A DNA stretch of 40,737 bases from Porticoccus sp. (GTDB taxonomy: Bacteria > Pseudomonadota > Gammaproteobacteria > Pseudomonadales > Porticoccaceae), in NCBI GenBank assembly GCA_023261185.1, contig JALRJN010000079.1, positions 1 through 40,737 on the forward strand, written 5' to 3'. Below the pieces are notes generated by a model. It saw nothing but the letters and a program-made list of their open reading frames with translations. It was not told the DNA's origin and did not search any database. A program made the translations under genes and the position numbers. Shown piece after piece: positions 36,420 through 40,737 of the stretch (position 1 is its first letter; every line of letters starts with the position of its first letter).

Positions 36420-36812
36420 TCAGTCGGTCTGTTCGCCACGCTTATGGCGAACATCTCTGACGGCGGCCTTAATCGCGTCTTCCGCCAACACAGAACAGTG
36501 GATTTTCACCGGTGGCAATGCCAGCTCTTCTGCTATCTGGGTGTTCTTGATCTCTGCGGCCTGCTCAAGGGTTTTACCCTTGACCCACTCAGTCAGCAAA
36601 GAGCTCGAGGCAATCGCAGATCCGCAGCCATAGGTTTTAAATTTGGCGTCCTCAATAACACCGTCCTCATTCACCTGAATCTGAAGGCGCATGACATCGC
36701 CACAGGCCGGGGCACCAACCATTCCCGTGCCAACGTTGCTGGCTTTATCATCCAACTTGCCAACGTTGCGGGGACTTTCGTAGTGATCCAGTACTTTGTC
36801 ACTGTAAGACAT
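36420..36812 (-). CDS. iscU: Fe-S cluster scaffold IscU
   Basis: A 130-residue scaffold with ligands Cys37 and Asp39 (GAPACGDV), Cys63 (YGCGSA) and Cys106 (IHCSVLA), and the HscA recognition motif LPPVK (99-103). Clusters are built here from IscS-derived sulfur. It lies 17 bp after iscS. Confidence 0.98.
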   Translation of the reverse strand: MSYSDKVLDHYESPRNVGKLDDKASNVGTGMVGAPACGDVMRLQIQVNEDGVIEDAKFKTYGCGSAIASSSLLTEWVKGKTLEQAAEIKNTQIAEELALPPVKIHCSVLAEDAIKAAVRDVRHKRGEQTD

Positions 36813-36829
36813 AATTTAACTCCTCAACG

Positions 36830-38044
36830 TTAGTGGGCGGCCCACTCGACCTGACTCAGATCGATGCCGTCTTTGTACATATCCCAGAGCGGAGATAGCT
36901 CCCGTAATTTATTAACGGCTTCCCGCACTCGCTCAATGGCGTAATCAATTTCTTCAGCAGTTGTAAAGCGACCTATGGAGAAACGAATGGAGCTGTGTGC
37001 CAGCTCATCATCCAGACCCAACGCACGTAGCACATAGGAAGGTTCCAGGCTGGCCGAGGTACAGGCTGAGCCGGATGAGACCGCGAGATCCTTGAGCGCC
37101 ATGATTAGAGACTCACCTTCTACATAGGCAAAACTGACATTCAGATTTCCCGAAACACGCTGCTCTAAAGAGCCGTTCAGGTGGACAGCCTCCATATCGG
37201 AAATACCGTGCCAAAGCCGATTACGCAGCGCCAATACACGCTGGTTTTCATCGGACATCTCTTCTCTGGCAATACGGAAAGCTTCACCCATACCGACAAT
37301 TTGATGAGTGGCCAGCGTTCCGGAGCGCATGCCGCGCTCATGGCCAGCGCCATGCATCTGTGCTTCGATGCGAACCCGTGGTTTGCGACGCACATACAGA
37401 GCGCCAATGCCCTTGGGACCATATATTTTGTGGACTGACAAAGACATCATGTCAACTTTCATGGTTTCCATGTCTATTTCCACCTTGCCAGCACTCTGTG
37501 CGGCATCCACGTGGAAATAAACCTTGTGCTCACGACAAACTTCGCCAATCGCCGCGATGTCATTAATGGTTCCGATCTCGTTATTCACGTGCATCAGCGA
37601 CACCAGCGTAGTGTCTTCACGAATCGCCTCGGAAACAGCGCTCGGCTGAATCAAGCCGTCGGCGTCCGGGACAAGATAAGTAACCTCATAGCCCTCTCGC
37701 TCCAACTGGCGGCAGGTGTCGAGCACCGCTTTGTGCTCGATTTTGGAGGTAATAATGTGCTTGCCTTTTTTCTGATTGAAGTGGGCACAGCCCTTGATCG
37801 CCAAGTTATTGGCTTCCGTGGCACCTGAAGTCCAGACAATTTCCCTGGGATCGGCATTCAACAGTGACGCCACCTGTTCTCTCGCATCTTCAACAGCCGC
37901 CTCCGCTTGCCAACCAAAGGCATGCGAACGGGAGGCCGGATTACCGAAGTTGCCCTCTGTAGTCAGACATTCCGCCATCTTCGCGGCTACCCGAGGGTCA
38001 ACCGGCGTGGTTGCAGAATAGTCCAGATAGATCGGCAGTTTCAT
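36830..38044 (-). CDS. iscS: Cysteine desulfurase IscS
   Basis: A 404-residue class V aminotransferase-fold enzyme. The pyridoxal phosphate lysine is Lys206 ([17 protein letters not shown]); the sulfur-carrying cysteine is in [22 protein letters not shown] (about 328). It takes sulfur from L-cysteine for Fe-S clusters, tRNA thiolation and cofactors. It lies 42 bp downstream of iscR. Confidence 0.98.
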   Translation of the reverse strand: MKLPIYLDYSATTPVDPRVAAKMAECLTTEGNFGNPASRSHAFGWQAEAAVEDAREQVASLLNADPREIVWTSGATEANNLAIKGCAHFNQKKGKHIITSKIEHKAVLDTCRQLEREGYEVTYLVPDADGLIQPSAVSEAIREDTTLVSLMHVNNEIGTINDIAAIGEVCREHKVYFHVDAAQSAGKVEIDMETMKVDMMSLSVHKIYGPKGIGALYVRRKPRVRIEAQMHGAGHERGMRSGTLATHQIVGMGEAFRIAREEMSDENQRVLALRNRLWHGISDMEAVHLNGSLEQRVSGNLNVSFAYVEGESLIMALKDLAVSSGSACTSASLEPSYVLRALGLDDELAHSSIRFSIGRFTTAEEIDYAIERVREAVNKLRELSPLWDMYKDGIDLSQVEWAAH

Positions 38045-38086
38045 TCAGTCACTCCTAATAGATTTTCACAATTGACGGCGCTTGCT

Positions 38087-38521
38087 TTACTCTGCGCCAC
38101 TCAACATCACCGGACGCACTTCCTGTTGCTGCACCAGACTGTCCAGTGTAATTCCACTAAGAAAGCGGTGAATCTGCTGGCTGAGGTCATCCCAAAGATA
38201 GTGGGTCAGGCAGACTCCGCCATTTTGGCAGTTACCCTTACCGTTACAACTAGTTGCATCGATAGACTCATTGACAGCATCAATGATCTCGGCAACGTTG
38301 ATAGCTGTGCAGTCCCGTGAGAGGCGATAGCCGCCACCGGGGCCCCTGACGCTGCTAACCAGATCCATCTGGCGCAACTTGGCAAATAATTGTTCCAGGT
38401 AAGACAGTGAAATCTCCTGACGCTGCGATATATCCGCCAGGCTTATGGGACCTTTATCACCATGCAGCGCCAAATCCAGCATGGCAGTCACAGCATAACG
38501 ACCTCGAGTTGTCAGGCGCAT
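38087..38521 (-). CDS. iscR: Fe-S cluster regulator IscR
   Basis: A 144-residue Rrf2-family repressor. The winged helix starts [20 protein letters not shown]; the recognition region is [13 protein letters not shown] and [10 protein letters not shown]. The [2Fe-2S] ligands Cys92, Cys98, Cys104 and His107 occupy the same numbering as in E. coli IscR. The C-terminus is about 18 residues shorter than the E. coli protein. Holo-IscR represses its own operon; the two boxes just upstream fit this loop. Confidence 0.97.
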   Translation of the reverse strand: MRLTTRGRYAVTAMLDLALHGDKGPISLADISQRQEISLSYLEQLFAKLRQMDLVSSVRGPGGGYRLSRDCTAINVAEIIDAVNESIDATSCNGKGNCQNGGVCLTHYLWDDLSQQIHRFLSGITLDSLVQQQEVRPVMLSGAE

Positions 38522-38563
38522 AGAGATGCTCTCACTCGTTCAGTTCATGAAACACATGCCGGA

Positions 38564-38592
38564 ATTATCCAATAACCCACTATTTTAGTCAA
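38564..38592 (-). promoter_or_regulatory. Sigma70 promoter of the isc operon
   Basis: On the minus strand TTGACT (38587-38592; five of six) and GATAAT (38564-38569; five of six) are separated by exactly 17 bp. The predicted start is near 38557, about 36 nt before the iscR ATG. The -35 hexamer lies inside the proximal IscR box, so repression by holo-IscR would be direct. Confidence 0.8.
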
Positions 38593-38596
38593 GTAA
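38572..38596 (-). promoter_or_regulatory. IscR type 1 box, promoter-proximal
   Basis: A 25-bp site on the minus strand with core TTGACTAAAATAGT, closely matching the remembered type 1 consensus ATASYYGACTRWWWYAGTCRRSTAT, with about three mismatches at the ends. It covers the -35 and much of the spacer of the isc promoter. Confidence 0.7.
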
Positions 38597-38621
38597 ATAA
38601 CATAGTTTTTTAGTCGGAATT
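38597..38621 (-). promoter_or_regulatory. IscR type 1-like box, upstream and abutting
   Basis: A second 25-bp site directly abutting the first, with core CCGACTAAAAAACTA and a TTAT end. It is weaker (about nine mismatches to the consensus, though GACT-AAAA is kept) and overlaps the trmJ stop codon at 38620-38622. E. coli also has multiple IscR sites at this promoter. Confidence 0.45.
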
Positions 38622-39393
38622 ACGTCCGGGTGTCGCTCTGCTTGTCCCCTGTAAGCTGCCGCATTTTGTGTGCGAGATTCTGCATAGCAGTCAACACACC
38701 GCGCAAAATCGACAGCTCCATTTCATCTAGTCGGATCCTGCTGTAAAGCCTGCGAAGTCGTGGCATGGTCTGGCGCGGGTTATCGCGGCTGTGGAAGCCT
38801 ATATCCACCAACGCTTGCTCCAGATGTTGAAAATACATTTCCAAATCTTCCGCCCGGGCTGGGGGTACATCCCACTCGCACAGCGATGGCAACTTACCAT
38901 CTGCGTTTGCAAGAGAAGCCATTCGTACCTCATAACAAAGCACCTGCACCGCTGCGGCAAGATTCAGGGAGCTGTATTCAGGATTTGAGGGTATGTGCAC
39001 ATGGTAGGTACATTTATGCAACTCTTCATTGGTTAGTCCCCGGTCTTCCCGGCCAAATACGATCGCCACTTCATGCTCAGAGGACTCTTGCCAGACCCGT
39101 TCACCACACTCCCGAGGATTGAGGAGCGGCCAGGGAATGCGGCGCTCACGGGCGCTAGTACCCACAACAAGGCCACAACTGCCAACGGCTTCATCCAGCG
39201 TGTCTACCACAACCGCATTATCCAGCACATCCAGTGCATTTGCGGCGCGCCAAACGGCTCGATCAGCGGGATATTCTTTTGGGGAAACGAGATACAGGCG
39301 GGACAGACCCATATTCTTCATGGCCCTGGCGGCACCACCAATGTTGCCAGGATGTGTGGTATTCACCAGCACTATACGAACATTTTCAAACAC
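38620..39393 (-). CDS. trmJ: tRNA (cytidine/uridine-32-2'-O)-methyltransferase TrmJ
   Basis: A 257-residue SPOUT-fold methyltransferase with the family start IVLVNTTHPGNIGGAARAMKNMGLSRLYLV, GTSARERRIPWPLL, the SAM-binding knot IVFGREDRGLTNEELHKC, and PSNPEYSSLNLAAAVQVLCYE. The C-terminal part has the TrmJ extension ending PRLRRLYSRIRLDEMELSILRGVLTA. It methylates position 32 of tRNA anticodon loops. Divergent from suhB; its stop overlaps the distal IscR box. Confidence 0.96.
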   Translation of the reverse strand: MFENVRIVLVNTTHPGNIGGAARAMKNMGLSRLYLVSPKEYPADRAVWRAANALDVLDNAVVVDTLDEAVGSCGLVVGTSARERRIPWPLLNPRECGERVWQESSEHEVAIVFGREDRGLTNEELHKCTYHVHIPSNPEYSSLNLAAAVQVLCYEVRMASLANADGKLPSLCEWDVPPARAEDLEMYFQHLEQALVDIGFHSRDNPRQTMPRLRRLYSRIRLDEMELSILRGVLTAMQNLAHKMRQLTGDKQSDTRT

Positions 39394-39540
39394 ACTAGGC
39401 CTGCATTAATGGTTAGTCTCAGGGATCGCCTGTGCTCTCAAGAAAACAGCGACGCACAACCGCCTTTTTGAAGGGCGCAAATTCTATCAGGAAGCAAAGG
39501 TGAAATCATGGATTTCCACTCCCCTCAAACTCTAGCTCTC

Positions 39541-39549
39541 TGCTACAAT
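39541..39549 (+). promoter_or_regulatory. Extended -10 promoter of suhB
   Basis: TGC-TACAAT: an extended -10 (TGn) with a hexamer matching five of six, about 32 bp before the suhB ATG. No good -35 is seen at 17 bp, as expected for extended -10 promoters. Confidence 0.5.
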
Positions 39550-39580
39550 GCCGCGCTTTCGCCACAGTGGAATAGCAGTA

Positions 39581-40393
39581 ATGGAACCGATGGTTAATAT
39601 CGCACTTCGTGCCGCCCGCAAAGCCGGGGATATGATTGCTCGCGCCACTGAACGCAGCGATTTGATCAAGATCGATGAAAAAGGCCGCAACGATTACGTC
39701 ACAGAAATCGACCGCGCCGCTGAAAAGGAAATTATTTACCATCTGCGTAAAGCCTATCCCGATCACAGCATCATCGGCGAAGAGTCAGGCCACCTCCAGG
39801 GCGAAAACGATGACTATCAATGGATAATCGACCCTCTGGATGGCACCACAAATTTTATTCATGGTATCCCCCACTTTGCAGTGTCCATTGGCTGTCGCTA
39901 TAAGGGCAAACTGGAACATGCCGTGGTGTTTGACCCCATGCGCCGGGAAGAATATACAGCCAGCCGCGGTCGCGGTGCTTTTCTGAACGGCAAGCGAATT
40001 CGCGTGTCAGGCAGAGTTGGACTCGCCGGATCTCTGGTCGCCACTGGCATCCCCTTTAACAGTCCCTCCATTGACCACATGGAGCCTTATCTGTCCTGCC
40101 TTACAGAACTGGCGACACAATCGTCTGGTATACGTCGGCTCGGTGTTGCTTCACTGGACCTCGCTTATCTATCGGCGGGACGTGTCGATGCATTCTGGGA
40201 AATGAACCTGAAGCCCTGGGACATTGCAGCCGGTGTGCTATTGGTGAAAGAGGCCGGTGGCCTGGTCAGCGACTTCAGTGGCGGTGAAAACTATATGGAT
40301 AGCGGGAATATTGTCTGCGCCACACCAAAACTGTTTAAACCTACTCTCAAAGTGGTGCAAAAACATCTGGGGCATATTGAGACTTCAAACTGA
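39581..40393 (+). CDS. suhB: Inositol-1-monophosphatase family protein SuhB
   Basis: A 270-residue Mg2+-dependent phosphatase. Metal-site motifs are GEESG (Glu pair), WIIDPLDGTTNFIHGIPHFAVSIG (the IMPase signature) and the late WEMNLKPWDIAAGVLLVKEAGG. It also acts in transcription antitermination and rRNA maturation in E. coli. ATG 39581 (MEPMVNIALRAARKAGD) matches family starts; an upstream ATG at 39548 overlaps the -10 region and is unlikely. Confidence 0.97.
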   Translation: MEPMVNIALRAARKAGDMIARATERSDLIKIDEKGRNDYVTEIDRAAEKEIIYHLRKAYPDHSIIGEESGHLQGENDDYQWIIDPLDGTTNFIHGIPHFAVSIGCRYKGKLEHAVVFDPMRREEYTASRGRGAFLNGKRIRVSGRVGLAGSLVATGIPFNSPSIDHMEPYLSCLTELATQSSGIRRLGVASLDLAYLSAGRVDAFWEMNLKPWDIAAGVLLVKEAGGLVSDFSGGENYMDSGNIVCATPKLFKPTLKVVQKHLGHIETSN

Positions 40394-40400
40394 CAGAAGA

Positions 40401-40737
40401 TCAGTTTTCATCAAACAAGGTATGTCCATCCAAGCCCTGCTTGTTCACGATTGACCGCAGGCGGCGTAAAGCTTCCACCTGAATTTGTCGGACTCGTTCT
40501 CGGGTCAACCCTATTTCGTGGCCGACTTCTTCTAGGGTGCACACATCGTGTCCGTGTAAGCCGAAGCGACGCACAATCACTTCCTGCTCCTTATCCGTCA
40601 GCTCTGACAACCAAAGCTCAACCGCGTCATTCATATCCTGATCTTCGACCAGCTCTTCAGGATCACTGGGGTGCTCGTCTGCCAGGGTTTCAACCAGCAT
40701 GCGATCACCATCTTTGCCCATGGGCACATCAACGGAA
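40401..40737 (-). CDS. rpoS: RNA polymerase sigma factor RpoS (partial, C-terminal 111 residues)
   Basis: The frame enters from the right window edge and stops at 40401. It covers the end of region 3 and all of region 4: ADEHPSDPEELVEDQDM, WLSELTDKEQEVIVRRFGLHGHD, and the -35-reading helix-turn-helix TLEEVGHEIGLTRERVRQIQVEALRRLR, ending in the RpoS-like tail GLDGHTLFDEN. The VRRFGL...TLEEVG wording and the tail point to the stationary-phase factor sigma38 rather than RpoD or RpoH. It is convergent with suhB, with only 7 bp between stops and no strong terminator. Confidence 0.9.
   Translation of the reverse strand, partial: SVDVPMGKDGDRMLVETLADEHPSDPEELVEDQDMNDAVELWLSELTDKEQEVIVRRFGLHGHDVCTLEEVGHEIGLTRERVRQIQVEALRRLRSIVNKQGLDGHTLFDEN

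Noticed and set aside
40389..40405. Small inverted repeat ACTGA/TCAGT between suhB and rpoS as a shared terminator
   Set aside because: Only a 5-bp AT-rich stem that overlaps the stop codons; too weak to call.
1..40737. Mobile element, prophage, CRISPR array or defence island
   Set aside because: No transposase, integrase, direct-repeat array, att-like duplication or defence-gene cluster was seen; gene content and order are largely core.

Overview
The window is a chromosomal segment of a Gram-negative gammaproteobacterium, probably marine and on the Pseudomonas/Cellvibrionales side of the class. Three things point there. The right half keeps the gene order I remember from Pseudomonas: suhB, trmJ, iscR-iscS-iscU-iscA-hscB-hscA-fdx-iscX, ndk, rlmN, pilW, rodZ, ispG, hisS, yfgM, bamB, der. 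A hemN-type gene sits directly upstream of an Fnr/Anr regulator. Sodium-coupled machinery is present (oxaloacetate decarboxylase pump OadGAB, PutP-type symporter). There is no sign of prophage, insertion sequence, CRISPR array or rRNA operon.

Left part (1-9.5 kb), the most accessory-like: a class II aldolase/adducin protein cut by the window edge; a regulatory stretch with three TTGATC hexamers exactly 20 bp apart; tRNA-Ser(UGA) with promoter and terminator; a 63-residue protein of unknown function; a free-standing protein made of three helicase-associated repeats; an MgtE-type magnesium transporter; a translationally coupled pair (M14-like DUF2817 peptidase, then a GNAT/C39-peptidase fusion); an exported MsrA; a HemN homologue that has lost its radical-SAM cysteines; the Fnr/Anr regulator; and ompW, which has two FNR-type boxes upstream.

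Middle (9.5-21.9 kb): a histidine-rich exported DUF4399 protein, bolA, the oadG-oadA-oadB sodium pump, then argS and a DUF1232 protein in the other direction, followed by fumC, a peroxiredoxin, a macrodomain protein, an MscS channel and PutP, all on the minus strand, and a lysozyme-fold protein on the plus strand.

Right part (21.9-40.7 kb): almost entirely minus strand and housekeeping. The isc cluster makes and delivers Fe-S clusters and starts from a sigma70 promoter covered by two abutting IscR-type boxes. Downstream genes need those clusters (RlmN, IspG) or serve translation and the envelope (HisS, PilW, RodZ, YfgM, BamB, Der). A GGDEF/EAL c-di-GMP gene is inserted between iscX and ndk, where I know of none in the reference order, and cysE is absent between trmJ and iscR. 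suhB and the C-terminal end of rpoS close the window.

No wholly new multi-gene system is evident. The strongest leads are the cysteine-less HemN paralogue beside fnr, the phased TTGATC array, the c-di-GMP gene in the isc-ndk supercluster, and the GNAT-C39/DUF2817 pair. All family calls were made by eye from motifs and remembered families; no database search was run.
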